In this document: piece by piece, positions 9,986 through 22,105 of the stretch
Position numbering within the stretch: the first letter of the stretch is position 1
How the letters are laid out: every line of letters starts with the position of its first letter
DNA from: Chaetoderma sp. LZ-2023a
Taxonomy: Eukaryota; Mollusca; Caudofoveata; Chaetodermatida; Chaetodermatidae
Assembly (NCBI GenBank): GCA_034401795.1
Contig: CM067374.1
Span: forward strand, 135,376,135 to 135,440,134
Reading direction: 5' to 3'
Length of the DNA stretch: 64,000 nucleotides
Translations under genes and position numbers: made by a program
Notes under the pieces: generated by a model
Databases searched by the model: none
Seen by the model: the letters and a program-made list of their open reading frames with translations, nothing else
Told to the model about the DNA's origin: nothing

Positions 9986-12234
9986 TTGACTGATGTTTAT
10001 TTATGGATAATATGATAAACATAATTATTACTCAGTTTGGGATAATTCCTTTATCAATGAATAGCGCAATCTACGCGCACATATTACATTGAATGATTAC
10101 ATTAGGTAGCCTAATAGTGCCTTTAGGAGACTAGAGAATTATATAGTGTTAAATTGGGAATATTAGAACAATGAAATAGTAAGACCCAAGTATGCGTAGT
10201 ACCATACACACACACTATATAGGCCTAACTATGAAGCTGGTGTACGTGTGTAGGCCTACACTGTCAGTCTCACGTACTCGCCGACATTACATAGACTTAA
10301 AAATAAGCATATTGTAATTGTACTTCTAAAATACATATAATAACTACATTTATTTATTGAATTTATGCAAAATACACTAGTGTGAATCCACTTCTAATCG
10401 GAACAGCGAGTTAATGGGCCGAATTGGAACCGCGGCGAATGCGCTTGACCGCGTTGTTTTCCGCCCCCAGTTGCGCAAATATTATTCGATTTTCTAATTC
10501 TGCTGCATAAATATCTTGATATGATCCCAAGATTTTCTAATCTAAGAAACTTCACACATAAGTGATAAGAACACCATAAAACATGCGTGTATGAGGAAAA
10601 TTCGTAGCGTAGCATTCATAACTGCAGAGCTGTCGGACTCGAGAGATTTTTTTGTGCTTTTGACCTTTGACTTTACCCATAATTCTTTGCGACGCCGTAA
10701 CTCCGAGGTAGCTTATTTAAAGATTTTAAATAACGAAAACTGGTAACGTCATATTTTAATACTGAAAGAAAGTGAATAAAACGGAAATGGTACCATTTTT
10801 CCAAGGGCAGACATATATTCAGGCAAATAGCTGAATAGAACAGATAACATTGGAAGAAATAGAATAAGAAACATGTTTTTGTTTGGAAAAGTTCTTTCTT
10901 CTACTTCTCCTTGTTCTGTAGGTTCCTCCTGTTTTTCTAGTTTCGTGGCGGGTAACTGCGACCATGGAGGATAAATATAGACAGGAGATTTCACTCTACA
11001 CCATTCACTATAGATTAGCGTGATTACCGTCGCAGCGCCATCTGTTGAGTGGCAAGTAAACACATTGAGGATAAACACGCGCGCCTCATAACTGTATAGA
11101 AATATGTAGAAATATTCTATGCACAAATGGGATAATTAATTAATATTTATAGCAAAATAGGGATGTATATAACATACCGACTATAATTTACGTACAGTTA
11201 TTATTCTTTCTGCATTTAAAATATATTTTTGAAACCTATATAAATCCACACTGTGAACGAGTCGCAGGCAGCCGATGCGCTATTTAGGCCTAGTGTCCAT
11301 GATTTATTAGTGTGTCTATAATTAACCCTTTCATCGATAATTTCCATGTATCTCTATTACAAGACCATCATACAGGAAAGCTGTTATATATTTTGGAAAT
11401 AATATGACTGACAGCCGTTGCTATGTTCAGCAGTGACGTCGTCCGGTCATATTATTTTCAAAATATTCAACAGGATATGCTTTACTTCAATAAGAATTTA
11501 TTTTGTCAGGGATTTGTCGGTGACTGAGTTAATAGGTATTTTAACAATACCATTGCCGGTATGCTTCAGGCCGCCTCTTAGTACTAGTGGTCATTATGGA
11601 AAATGGACAGAAATGCTATATTTATAGGCCCCACTATAGTAAATAATCTGTTTTATGTGCCAATTTGGATCGTTTGTCTACTGCCTCCATTATAAAGAGA
11701 TTTAACTTAATTATGTTTAGGATTGCAGACGTTCATATAAAATATAATAAAATTTAAGTCAGACATCTTGCAGGTGATGTGAGGTGCACATTTTGGCCTG
11801 TCCATATGAGAGGATTTTCACCGGTCCCACCCCTCGAAAACATTTAAATACTAAAACATGGCAACATTGATGATATGCACATGTGCGTGTATACACACGC
11901 ACCACCTCCATCACCAACAACAGGAACTTGAAAAACAAATATATAGCCTACATTATCTTCTTTCATGCATGTTAATTCAGCAATCTCTCCTCGCATGTTC
12001 ATTCGTCCATCCTTCCACCAACCATGGCCATGGGCGTCCATAGGAAATTTTCCAAAGGGGGGCAAACATAGGGGTGAGTCTGTGGGTGGAGAAAATTGTT
12101 AAATATAGAAAGGCACTGAGGCCATCACCTGCATTTTTGGATGTAAATATTTTAAAATCTGGACCCTAGATTGGCTGTGAAATTGGCTCCGCTTCCATGT
12201 AAAGTTAGTGCAAACAATTTCTTTTTTATCCATA
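9986..12234. other. Gene-free interval
   Basis: No supported coding sequence; apparent ORFs lack domain features. It contains the repeated motif cluster at 10966-11047 described separately and one TTTCAAAATATTCAACAGG piece near 11456. Confidence 0.5.
10966..11047 (-). promoter_or_regulatory. Repeated module with CTCF-core-like motif, copy 1
   Basis: On the minus strand, CAACAGATGGCGCTG (11033-11047) lies about 40 bp upstream of TCTCCTGTCTATATTTAT-CTCCATG (10966-10994). The same two blocks occur in the same order at 18681-18755. The first resembles the AG-G/A-TGGCGC core recognised by CTCF in bilaterians. Binding is not shown; the role is inference. Confidence 0.35.
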
Positions 12235-12244
12235 TCCAGGCGAT

Positions 12245-12265
12245 GGGGGGGGGGGGGTGGGGGGG
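12245..12265. repeat. G-rich tract (13 G, T, 7 G)
   Basis: Two G runs separated by one T. No associated gene. Confidence 0.9.
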
Positions 12266-12371
12266 TGCACATGTATCTGCTTGCATCACCCCCATGTGGA
12301 CGCACATGACCATGGCGCTAGGTTACCCACCCACACACCAGCCAATTACGAATATTTAGGGAGTAGCGGTT

Positions 12372-12714
<343 letters not shown>

Positions 12715-12733
12715 AATTACTTACCGGTAACGG

Positions 12734-15172
12734 TTATAAGTGCTGTAGTTTCTCCAGCTTTCTGCATTTTTTGCAACGTCTGGATGACAACTCTCTGTTA
12801 AGAAACTTTAGTCCATAAATCAATCGCATTCTGACATACAGACTGACAATACGCTTGCTCGTATTCTTACTTAAGTTCAGTTCACGCAGTTGTTCTTCAA
12901 CCGATGATGTAACATGCCTTATTATCCTCACAAGTAAATTATTCATGTGCATGGCATTGTTAAATACATCACAGAATGAGTGTTCACATTTCATGATCAA
13001 TTCATGCATTTTTTATGTGACCATTCTGAAGCCGCCAAATGCAGACTTTTCACTGTAAAATGACTTTAAATGGCAAAAAAGTTGTTGTGAATCGGTGACA
13101 ATAATATCTGATGATTTTATTGCAATAGTACATGTGTCACACTGATGATTTTCTAAAACCTTTCTTGCAACATATCCGGCCAAATACAATAAAGTGTTAT
13201 TGTCAGGGAGAGCATGCACAGAAGCGGTCACATTTTGTGGCAATTCAACAGATGTGTTGTTACAGTCTGATTCTGATTGTGCTGCTGTTGCATCCTTAGT
13301 GTTATGCTTTAATGATGACAAATCCAAAAGAATGTTTTCTGAGGAATCGTCGCGACAGTTAGCATTCTCTGATTGATTAATGAGGTTCTGGACAACAACT
13401 CCACAGAGAGCAAACCTTAACTGGTATGGGTCTGGATTATCTCTACCACCACCTTTTCGTTGAATCTTCGAGAACAATAGTTCTAGACAATCTTGATTCA
13501 AGCGACTTGTCATTAAGAACTTCGCACCTGTTGTTAGCAAATCATTCCACAGACTCTGAATTGCGGAAAAATACAACTGCCACCCATACATACAGGGTAA
13601 ATTTCGTTTTCCCTCACTAACAAGTTGTTTCGATTCTTTCCGTATAGGTCTGCGCAAGATCTTACACTTTCTTAAATTTCTGCTGTTCACACAGTCAAAT
13701 AAACTGTCCATCTTCTCGAGAAAATCTGCTGTGTGCACAACATCTGCTGGAAGTATTCCAAGTGAAAAATACATACATAGTCCAGCGGCAACTGAGTGAC
13801 TGAGGACCTGTGTCGCAAGGCGCACTTTCATTGTCGAAAATCCTGGGACATTGATATGCTTTTCTGTTAATTTGGGTGCCATTCTTATTGTTTGCTTGGA
13901 ATCACGTTGATAGAATGCTTCTATGTGTTGCCATTTTATTTTGTGGCCCTGTATGCTGAATCCTGATTTTTCAGATTATTTTGAACGTTTTTCAAAAGGT
14001 GCGGTGGGTCAAATAACATATATACAATCTGATCATTTTTTTACCGTTATGCATGGTTTTGAAATTGATACTCCTAGTTGTGTGTACAAAGATTGGTTAC
14101 TTGAGCCTTGATCACAAACAACTGCTTTTACAATAAAACCTCCTTCTTGTAGCTTATCGATACATTCAAGTAGCAATGATTTGAGAATATTTGCCTTTGT
14201 TGCGTTACTGGCCAGGAAGTATCCAAGTAGTTGTTTCCATTTGGCAACAAGTCCCTTCACCAAGGCTTGATTCACTGGGAGTTTGGTTTTACCAAGGTTA
14301 GCAAAGTCCTCATATCCGACAACCTCATCATCTGAAACACTATATGACAGAGACGCCTTTAGTGACACTTCATCAAACAAAACCACACACAATTTGTCGA
14401 GTGCTGGTCTTCTTTGTAGCTTCTTTTTTAGCGCTTCCAACAGACAACTGTCAAAACCTGGCCGTAATTTCAGATTTCCCAACCAGCGTGGCAAAGAACT
14501 TACACTAGGCACAGTGAAATATCTAGACATAAAACGATATGCTTGCGGACTTTGATGGAACAAAGCCAAATAAAGTAGCTTGTCACCCTCTGTTCACCTT
14601 CTTCCCTTTTTGTGTACGGTTGCCATACGAAGTTGGGTACTAAAGAAGTTTAGTATCGTTCCCTTTAAATATTTTGATGCTGCCTGAACAATCCTTGATA
14701 CAGTGTCTAAAGAGGCTACCTGTCCGTAGAGGTGCTTCACTTGGCCTTGCAAAACATTTAATTTCGACCGCAATCGAAAGATTTTTAGCCTGTGCTTATT
14801 TTGCATCTGTTTGATTTGTTCCGGTGTTGAAACCCTTGGTGTTACCAATGTTGGTGATGATGACGTACCAGCTTCTGCATTGTCGTCGGTCTTCTGCCAT
14901 TTCATTTTAATTTTTGAGACACATGCGAGAGGCAGTTTTAATGGAAGTTTCCATTTCGGCTCTAAAGGTGTTGGCGGATTTCGGACATTGAATTTAGTTG
15001 GGACTGCATTCCAGACTAAACCGCTCTTATTATCATTGTTCCTGAACTGTGAATCCTCAAAATGATCTGAACACAGTCAACAGTTGTCATTTAAATAGCG
15101 TGTGTCCTTATTTAGGAGATCTTCTCGTCTGCTGTTGAGAACCCACCGCCGGCATCCAAAACGTAAAAACTT
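12734..15172 (-). pseudogene. P-element/THAP-type transposase pseudogene
   Basis: Minus-strand reading from 15172 to 12734 stays in one frame. Order: the C-terminal half of a THAP zinc finger (RRWVLNSRREDLLNK, LCSDHFEDSQF with the C-x2-H pair, then AVPTKFN); a leucine-rich coiled coil (about 14830-14650); an RNase H-like core (CVVLFDEVSLKASLSY, VCDQGSSNQSLY, FDPPHLLKN); and a P-element C-terminal region (MAPKLTEKHIN, TSRLNQDCLELLFSKI, GGGRDNPDPYQLRF, YLAGYVARKVLE, ending KRIVSLYVRMRL). Lesions: TGA 15077-15079, TGA 14594-14596, TAA 13013-13015, and a shifted patch at about 14030-13950 bracketed by compensating indels. The first half of the THAP domain is missing, probably lost or in an upstream exon. 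No TIRs recognised. Related host genes (THAP9-like) exist, but the stops argue for a dead element. Confidence 0.9.
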
Positions 15173-15387
15173 TTATGAATTCATGACAATGCTGAATCCA
15201 ATATATGCTTCACATATTTTATAAACTGAATTATATGTTCATCATTTACAGCTATTATCCCACTCGGCCCTGCCCACTGCTTATGTCCATTTGAAATGTT
15301 TGATACATATGTAAGCCTAAATGGAGTATGCAAAAAAACTTTGCCGTGGTGAATTATATTAATCACGTCCAGCTATCTGTTTGTTAA

Positions 15388-15600
15388 CCCTTTACCCCAC
15401 AAATTTGTTCAAGAAAATTTAAATTTTCTCACGGAGAATGTCCAATTGCAGACCAATAGATGAAAAAAAATTAACAATGGAATGACTGGCTCGATTATCA
15501 TCATTCCAGTGGTAAATTGTGAAAAATAATCTTCTCTTGGTCTGCAAATGGGCATTTATCAAAACCACTGCAGAAGCTGGGACTAGCGACTAGTATAAGC
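15388..15600. mobile_element. Palindromic MITE (TTAA-CCCT family), copy 4
   Basis: TTAA at 15384-15387 then CCCTTTACCCC. The left arm has the CAAGAAAATTTAAATTTTCT variant. The core holds AATGTCCAATTGCAGACCAA, GGAATGACTGGCTCGAT, ATCATCATTCCAGTGG and its return arm ending GGTCTGCAAATGGGCATT, followed by CACTGCAGAAGCTGG. Confidence 0.78.
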
Positions 15601-16682
15601 CCGCATGTCGGCCAGTCAGTAAGAATATTTGACATTTCTTACAAAGTACATATCTTCTGATTGGACAATCACAATGTGAGTAAACTTGGATATATGGTTA
15701 CCTACACCTACTGGAAGCAGCGGTCAAAGAATAAAGTCACACGGTCAAAGGTGATGGTCAAAACAGCAATAGTCGCCATTTTTTTCTGCCAAGAAACGTG
15801 AATCAAATAAGAAGCATAGAAACATACTTTGTTGGGTGTCACGTGTGATGAGCCTAATGGTTGGACCAAAACCTGAGATAGCTATTACACCCACCCCACC
15901 CCGTCACTCCTACGCATAATTATGCAGTTACACATATGTGTATATACTATTGTCCCCATAATCTTAAAATTAGAATATCTATTGCCATGTCCGAAATCAG
16001 AAGACTAAAATGGTGTATACATGCATGTGCATGGTTCTGTGTAAACTACATGATGCGACAGCATTTAATATAATTAACTCTTTGCCACTGAAAACCATAT
16101 AAGTCTTGAGGTATAGAGAAATGCTCAATAATTTGACTCGACACCATTTCTGAGTAGGACACTAGACAGCAATAGCTGCCAGTCAGATTATTTCGCAAAT
16201 GACCAACACAATATTTGGTACGTTGTGAAGAATGGCCTGTCTAGTCCTATATGGACTATAAGATTGGAAGGGGTTACATGATCAAGGCGATCCTTATAAG
16301 ATGCAAAATGTGTGTTTTATTGTCTTACCGTTCTTGGTCCTTAGGAAAACAGAAGAATGACAAATCTGGACGTTTCTTCCTAGAATTTGAACAATTAACA
16401 GCTGAACACCAGTCAGAACTCATTAAAAAAAATGATCATAAGCGTTAAGTGCGTGGATCCATGGTTTATTAGAGTGCGCCGTGCAGCCTGGAACCTCCGT
16501 CTTCAGCACTCGAGGTTTCTGTCAGGGTTACCTCACGCTTATGATCATGTCGATAGTCACTTACAGGACTAGCGGTATGATCAGCGAACGAAAAGAAGAA
16601 GAAGAAGATTTAAAAGAATTACTGTCATAAATGACAATTTCTTAATTTAATAATTAGGCACTAATTAACTAATCAGTTTCTT
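15601..16682. other. Gene-free interval
   Basis: No supported gene or repeat family apart from a CAGTCAGATTATTTCGCAAA piece near 16182 and a GAAGAAGAAGAAG tract near 16590. Confidence 0.5.
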
Positions 16683-16742
16683 TATATAATTAATTTAACT
16701 AGTTTCTTTGATTATATAATTAATTTAACTAGTTTCTTTGAT
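16683..16742. repeat. 30-bp tandem duplication at a Tc1 insertion edge
   Basis: TAATTTAACTAGTTTCTTTG occurs at 16691 and 16721 with period 30, immediately left of the Tc1-like element. Confidence 0.9.
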
Positions 16743-16748
16743 TATATA

Positions 16749-18406
16749 TACACCTGCGCAAAAGTTAAGCACCACCCTATTTTTACGCACATGCGAGGGT
16801 ATATTCATGTGCTATGAAGAAAGCAATAGCATAAACATTTATGTACCCATCCATCTTAGTGCAAGAGGTAATAATGCAACTAGAGGAATGCTGATTATGA
16901 TGGTGGGGAAACACTGTATGATTTTGTTTGAACTTGAAAACGAGGCCTGAATATGGTTACGTTGACACAACTGACAACTATTGCCCTACAGTTGACACAC
17001 GTGGCTAGATTGTCATTAATGGTGTCTGAAAACGAAGTTTAACATCTGTTCACGAGTTTGAGACTGCCATTATTAATACCGGGTATATCCACCTTGTGCC
17101 TGGATGACGGCCTGGACACGACGTCTCATGCTGGTCACCAACCGACTGATACGCCATTGTGGTATTCGTTGCCATTCAAGATGGAGTGCGTCTGTTAATT
17201 CCTGTAGGTTCTGCACAGGAGGATCCCTCCTCACCATGTTTCCCAGAATGTCCCAGATATGCTCAATAGGGTTCATGTCAGGGCTCCTTACTGGCCATGG
17301 TAGGGTTTCGATGGCATTCTGGCGGAGGTATTCATGCACAGCTCTAGCACGATGTGGTCGGGCGTTGTCATCCATGAATATAGGGTGGGTTCCAGGTGCA
17401 TGATTTACAAAATGAGGGACCACAACTCTATCCAGTATGGAATCTTGATATCTTTGTCCATTTAGTGTTCCAGGTACAGTCAACAGATCCAGCTTACAAT
17501 CAAATGAGATGCACCCCCATATCATAACGGAACCTCCACCAAATGGAACTTCTTCCATGATGTTACGTTGGTCGTACGCCGTGTGGCTGGACCTCCATAC
17601 ACGAGTTCGACCAATTGTGGCATGAAGCAGGAACCGACTTTCATCGGACCAGTGTACCCGTCTCCAGGATCTCATGTTCCAGTGTCTTCTTTCGTTGCAC
17701 CACCTCATACGCTCCTCTTTGTGGTGTGCAGTGAGGAGAGGACGTCTGACAGGTCTCCTAGCTTTCATGCCAGCAGCATACAGTCTCCTTTTGACGGTAG
17801 ATATTGACACTCTATTGCGCGTTTCCCATTGCTGGCTGAGCACTCTGCTGTTGGTGAATGGAGATCTCCTAACAAGGCGTACTAGGGCTCGATCATCACG
17901 GGCAGTAGTCTTCTTCGGTCTTCCAGATCTAGGCCTGTCCTTCACCTCGTTAGTTTGCCCATGTTTTGCAATCAAACGACTGATTACAGTATGGTTAATG
18001 TTCAGCTGTCTGCCAATCTCTCTGCATGACATACCAGTGGTATGCATGCCTATGATTTGCCATTTCACACGATCACTTAACCTTCGTCTTGCCATAGCGG
18101 TTCACAATCAAGAGCTAATTCTCTCTGTACAAATAAACCACGGTCATGAACACAAAATTCCTAATCTTGTCGCCTAAATCTGTATGTAATGTTCTACACC
18201 TCAAACTGGACTTTTACATAACTGAACACGTGTGCTGTTTCCCGCCACGCACGGACATCAAGCGGTGTGAAGTCATGCATGCATGTGCATTTTGTACTTG
18301 GAATTATGTCAGCTAATGCGGGGACAAAAAGTATGGCAGCCTAGTTGTACCATCATGTTTCTACGTTCTATTGTTTTTGCTGGTGCTTAACTTTTGCACA
18401 GGTGTA
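16749..18406 (-). mobile_element. Tc1-like DNA transposon, full-length copy 1
   Basis: 1658 bp bounded by ~26-bp inverted repeats (TACACCTGTGCAAAAGTTAA-GCACCA type). The left TIR differs from the right by one base (CCTGCGC). A TA flanks each end (16747-16748 and 18407-18408), the Tc1/mariner target. It contains one transposase ORF on the minus strand with a ~310-bp leader. Copy 3 at 23046-24706 is 1661 bp; the 3-bp difference corresponds to one Arg codon. Near identity suggests recent mobility. Confidence 0.95.
17073..18095 (-). CDS. Tc1-like DD34E transposase (340 aa, near-intact)
   Basis: Cuts and pastes its own element at TA dinucleotides. Seen: an N-terminal paired-like DNA-binding region with two helix-turn-helix parts (residues ~1-50 and ~70-110), separated by the GRPR-like RPRSGRPKKT. 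The catalytic core has the first Asp in VHWSDESRF (~150), the second in FMDDNARPH (~247), and Glu in SPDMNPIEHIWD. There are 34 residues between the second Asp and the Glu, hence DD34E. The start ATG follows a leader conserved among the copies. Compared with the copy at 23370-24395 it lacks one Arg in VRR-DPP and has ATIGRTRV instead of ATDGRTRV. The length is normal for the family. Whether it is active cannot be told from sequence. Confidence 0.95.
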   Translation of the reverse strand: MARRRLSDRVKWQIIGMHTTGMSCREIGRQLNINHTVISRLIAKHGQTNEVKDRPRSGRPKKTTARDDRALVRLVRRSPFTNSRVLSQQWETRNRVSISTVKRRLYAAGMKARRPVRRPLLTAHHKEERMRWCNERRHWNMRSWRRVHWSDESRFLLHATIGRTRVWRSSHTAYDQRNIMEEVPFGGGSVMIWGCISFDCKLDLLTVPGTLNGQRYQDSILDRVVVPHFVNHAPGTHPIFMDDNARPHRARAVHEYLRQNAIETLPWPVRSPDMNPIEHIWDILGNMVRRDPPVQNLQELTDALHLEWQRIPQWRISRLVTSMRRRVQAVIQAQGGYTRY

Positions 18407-18408
18407 TA

Positions 18409-18869
18409 ATTAACTGTAAAGAGCCACAATATTATCATCCAAATAACAAGTGGTCGATTTTGACATGTTATATTCTATTTGGTATGTATGTGTTTTATAG
18501 GCAACATCCAGAAGACTGTACAACACCGGCTTGCAGTAATTGATGAGGGATATGGAATGTGTGCATGCATGTGTAATTTGATATATTTTATATGATACCG
18601 GTAGCATTTAACAGTACTTTAATTCAAATGTCATTAATAATGATAATAATGTTGACAGGTGAGGCGTTGAAAACGCCATTCACTAGGTGGCGCTGTCGTG
18701 GCATGCATTTCATATAACAACGGCGAGTGAGATCTCCTGTCTATATTTATGCTCCATGCTGCCACCTTGCAAGGTAACTGCCATGTTCATATGGGCATTA
18801 CCAAATGGTTGGAAATTATCAGAAATGAGACCGTAGTAGGGCCACCAACTACAGGTCTGTCTCGCTAAG
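18409..18869. other. Gene-free interval
   Basis: Contains the second CTCF-like module (18681-18755). Otherwise unassigned. Confidence 0.5.
18681..18755 (+). promoter_or_regulatory. Repeated module with CTCF-core-like motif, copy 2
   Basis: CACTAGGTGGCGCTG (18681-18695), then about 31 bp, then TCTCCTGTCTATATTTAT-CTCCATG (about 18727-18755). Same order and similar spacing as the minus-strand copy at 10966-11047. The first block is a strong match by eye to the bilaterian CTCF core. Function is inference. Confidence 0.4.
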
Positions 18870-19590
18870 ATCTATATGCTATAAACTATTAGAACACATA
18901 GTTTGCAGCAACATCATGAGACACCTAGACTCCCTTAAGATCCTAAATGATGTACAGCATGGTTTTAGAAAGTGATGGTCAAGTGACACCCATGCAGCTT
19001 ATCCTCACAGCAAATGACCTCATCCAGAATACTGAAAATGGACATCAAACCGATCACATTCTTCTTGATTTCTCCAATGCATTCGATATAAAGTCCCTTA
19101 CCAACATCTGATAAAAAAGATCAAGTTCTATGGCATCCGAGGAATCACCAGCAAATGGATCAGGGACTTTTTATCTGATCAAACACGAGAAGTAATCGTT
19201 GGCGGCGTCAAATCCAAACAGAAAATGTGACAATGGGAGTCCCACAAGGATCAGTTCTGGGAGCCATGTTTTTCCTCCTTTTTCATCAACGAAGGTACCA
19301 GCCGTATATGCCATATCCACAACCAGACAATGGAAATTGTGAGCCATGCCAAGTACCTCTGAGTAAACATATCAGATGACATATCATGGGACTATCACAT
19401 TGAAATCACAGCCAAGAAGGTGATTGGAACACTTGCATTTCTCCAGCGCAACATCAAACACTGTTAAAGTGGCACATAAAGTCACAATGCTTCTCTACCC
19501 TGATTCGACCCATCCTAGAATATGGATCCAGCGTCTGGTCTCTCCACACTCAGAAAAACATAAAAAGACAGCATATTCCCCCGGATCCAA
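18870..19590 (+). pseudogene. CR1/jockey-lineage LINE reverse transcriptase fragment
   Basis: Broken-frame translation shows NYRSVSLRSICYKLLEH, NDVQHGFRK, DHILLDFSNAFD-like, IKFYGIRGITSKWIRDFL, VGVPQGSVLGAM-like, and further on SHAKYL-VNISDDISWDYH. These are the RT palm and thumb blocks of CR1/jockey-type LINEs. The Y-D-D segment is missing (internal deletion near 19290). Frameshifts and stops are frequent. The matching C-terminus is found only after an intervening ~1-kb insertion, at 20590-20730. Confidence 0.82.
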
Positions 19591-19721
19591 ACATTTCAGA
19601 TAAACATACATCAAGAGTGGACGTACATGCAACGTTAATTGTAAAGGACAATATTTTAGAAAAACTATTCAAAGAAAAATGCAACTTCTCCTAAAGCCTA
19701 AATTTCTTTGTCACTAAGTGT

Positions 19722-20590
19722 AATGCAGTGTATGTATCAGCTTTACAAATATTTAAAGGGTGATAACTCTGTAATGAATAATGTTTGGGCACGATAAAAG
19801 CACATGCACAGCTGCACATGATACTGATATTGTCGACAAAATTTTAAGTTACTCCATTGAGACCTCTAGGAGGAGTTCGTTGACAAGAAATGATTGTCAG
19901 AGATGGACGGATCGACAGAGGGACATGCATACATTTTGGACAGATGGATGGATGTACAGGTATACGGATAGCACATGTACCCCTACACGTGGTAATGATA
20001 ACAATTACCAAGTTTCAAAAGAATCTGAGCTAAACTGTAGGAGGAGTTGCGTGGACAACAAATGATTGACAATGCAGTTTATGTATCAGCTTTAAGATCT
20101 TTAAAGGGGATAACTCTGCAATGAAAAATTGTTGGCCGTGAAAAAAGCACATGCAGATTGACACATGATAACAATGTGGACGAAATTTAAAGTTAATCCA
20201 TTAAGACCTCTAGGAGGAGTTGGGTTGACAACAAATGATTGTCAGAGATGGATGGACTGACAGACGGACATACATACATTTTGGACAGACGGATGGGCGT
20301 ACAGGTATACTGCTAGCACATCTGCACCTTCATGTGTTAATGATGACAATTACTAAGTTTTAAAAAAATCGGAGCTAAACTGTAGGAGGAGTTGCGTTGA
20401 CAAGAAATGATTGGCAATGCAGTTTATATAACTCTGCAATGAACAATTTTTCGCTCGCGAAAAATGCACATGCACATCTGGACATGATGATGATGATGTA
20501 GACGAAATTTTAAGTTAATCCATTGAGACCTCTAGGAGGAGTTGCTTTGATAAGACGGGACGGATGGATGGATGGACAGATGAATGCACA
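19722..20590. repeat. ~347-bp tandem repeat, about 2.5 units, inside a LINE remnant
   Basis: AATGCAGT-TATGTATCAGC starts units at 19722, 20071 and (partial) 20416. Each unit carries ATAACTCTG-AATGAA, GCACATGCACA, GACCTCTAGGAGGAGTTG and AGATGGA-GGA-CGACAGA. Spacings are 349 and 345 bp. Apparent ORFs are not conserved between units. Confidence 0.88.
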
Positions 20591-20733
20591 TGCTGATCGC
20601 TATACCACACCAATCAGCACAGCTACATCCAAGACAGCATCAGGCTGTGGAATTCACTGCCAGCTGAAGTGCATAGTCAGCCATCGATAGACTCCTTGAA
20701 GACTGCACTTGAGGGTGTCCACTTCCACTAATC
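20590..20733 (+). pseudogene. LINE C-terminal fragment
   Basis: YIQDSIRLWNSLPAEVHSQ then SIDSFKTALEG, ending at a stop near 20730. This is the conserved C-terminal WNSLP motif of CR1/jockey-type ORF2, and is probably the continuation of 18870-19590. Confidence 0.75.
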
Positions 20734-20859
20734 ACCACTTAGTCATTGTACATATCCTATAAATATTTTAGCCTGCGCAAGATGACCGGTACCGCACATA
20801 TGCACCCTGGTGTAATAACACACTGGAAGAGGTGATTCACCATAATTGGAAGACGATGA

Positions 20860-20926
20860 CGAAGAAGAAGAAGAAGAAGAAGAAGAAGAAAAAGAAGAAG
20901 AAGAAGAAAAAGAAGAAGAAGAAGAA
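20860..20926. repeat. (GAA)n microsatellite
   Basis: GAAGAAGAA tract with three A interruptions just downstream of the LINE C-terminus. It could be the expanded LINE 3' tail. Confidence 0.92.
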
Positions 20927-21339
20927 GCTAAGTATTATCCAATACTAGAGTATATAGGACATGTACGAATTTTGGTGCAGATGCGTGCTGTGTCTTGATG
21001 CAGTTTTTTTGCTCTGCATTCTGAATGAAGCCTTTAAAATGACCTAAAGCGTCAGACCATCTGATAATTGGTGCAAAGTGTTCTTGACTGTGCCACAAGA
21101 AAGACATCATTTATTAGCCATATCGCCAAGAAAATCGGAATCTGGTGTAGCAGGCCTAACAGCGTCTATAGAAGGATCGTCAGTGTCACTTCTGGTAGAG
21201 AAAAGAAAATTGCAAATGGTCACCATCGGTAATGTCAGAAAAACAAGAGCGGAAAGCAGAAAGGAAATTGGATGTAATACTGGTAAATGTTCATGAATTC
21301 CAAGTTAAGAGATCTTTTTGATTCAGTATCCATGGAAGA

Positions 21340-21801
21340 TTATGATAATAATACGGTATGCAGGGACTGTAAATGAGACGTTTGTGATGATAAAAATGCT
21401 ATGGAATGTGATATATGTGTGACCTGGTTCCACATAGGACCAAATGTCAAAATGTTTCACTTCAAGTTTACGAGAATTTTAGAAATGACTCCAGTACTCA
21501 AATACACTGGTATTGCAACCATTGCAATAGAGATGCCACAAACATCCTACATGCAATCAATAATTTCTCCCGGAGCCTTGAAGAAAAGATTGAGAAGGTG
21601 AAACAGAGAGTAACAGATAATGACAAATCCATAAATGAGAAGGTTAACAATGAGGTGGAAAAACTACAGGCAGAGCTAAATAACAAGGAGAAGTGGATGA
21701 GATTACTAGTGATGAAAGCAGTAGAGACAGCTAAAGTAGAAGTAGCAGTGAAAGACAGCAAAGAGAAAGTTAATAGAAAGGTGAAGATACTGAAAAGGTA
21801 G
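21340..21801 (+). pseudogene. PHD finger plus coiled-coil ORF fragment, probably LINE ORF1
   Basis: Translation in two frames gives a C4HC3-type PHD finger (CRDCK, DVCDDKNAMECDIC, TWFH, then IHWYCNHCNRDA), interrupted by an in-frame TGA and a frameshift near 21450. A charged, E/K-rich coiled coil (SLEEKIEKVKQRVTDND onward) ends at 21801. Known: several CR1/L2-type LINEs carry PHD-containing ORF1. Inference: ORF1 of such an element. Alternative: a degenerate host PHD exon. Confidence 0.6.
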
Positions 21802-22009
21802 ATCGACAACAAGGAGACATGACTTAAATCATTAGAGGTGAGGGCAATAGAATCATATTAAAGTAGAAGCTGCACCAAAAGAGAGCGGTGATAATATAGA
21901 ACAGAAAATAAAAGTAATGCTAGAAGAAGAGGCGAGAAAATTAAACTTAATGATCCATAGTGCAGAAGAAAGAATGCAGAGACCAAGACCCAATCACAAG
22001 AAAGAAAGC

Positions 22010-22010
22010 A

Positions 22011-22058
<48 letters not shown>

Positions 22059-22105
22059 TGTGTGCGTGCGTGCGTGCGTGCGTGCGTATGTGCGTGCATG
22101 CATGC
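22010..22105. repeat. (TGCG)n tetranucleotide repeat
   Basis: GCGTGCGTGCG run of about 95 bp. R/T/H and R/A/C-rich ORFs on both strands are artefacts. Confidence 0.95.

Noticed and set aside
10749-11126. 125-codon minus-strand ORF
   Set aside because: Runs across the repeated CTCF-like module and AT-rich DNA without domain features; the second module copy has no matching ORF.
17674-18177. 167-codon plus-strand ORF (also at 22466-22969 and 23974-24477)
   Set aside because: Antisense shadow of the Tc1 transposase, conserved only because the transposase is.
18381-18406. Possible tRNA-like or promoter box at the Tc1 ends
   Set aside because: The recurring CACCTGTGCAAAAGTTAAGC sequence is fully explained as the transposon TIR.
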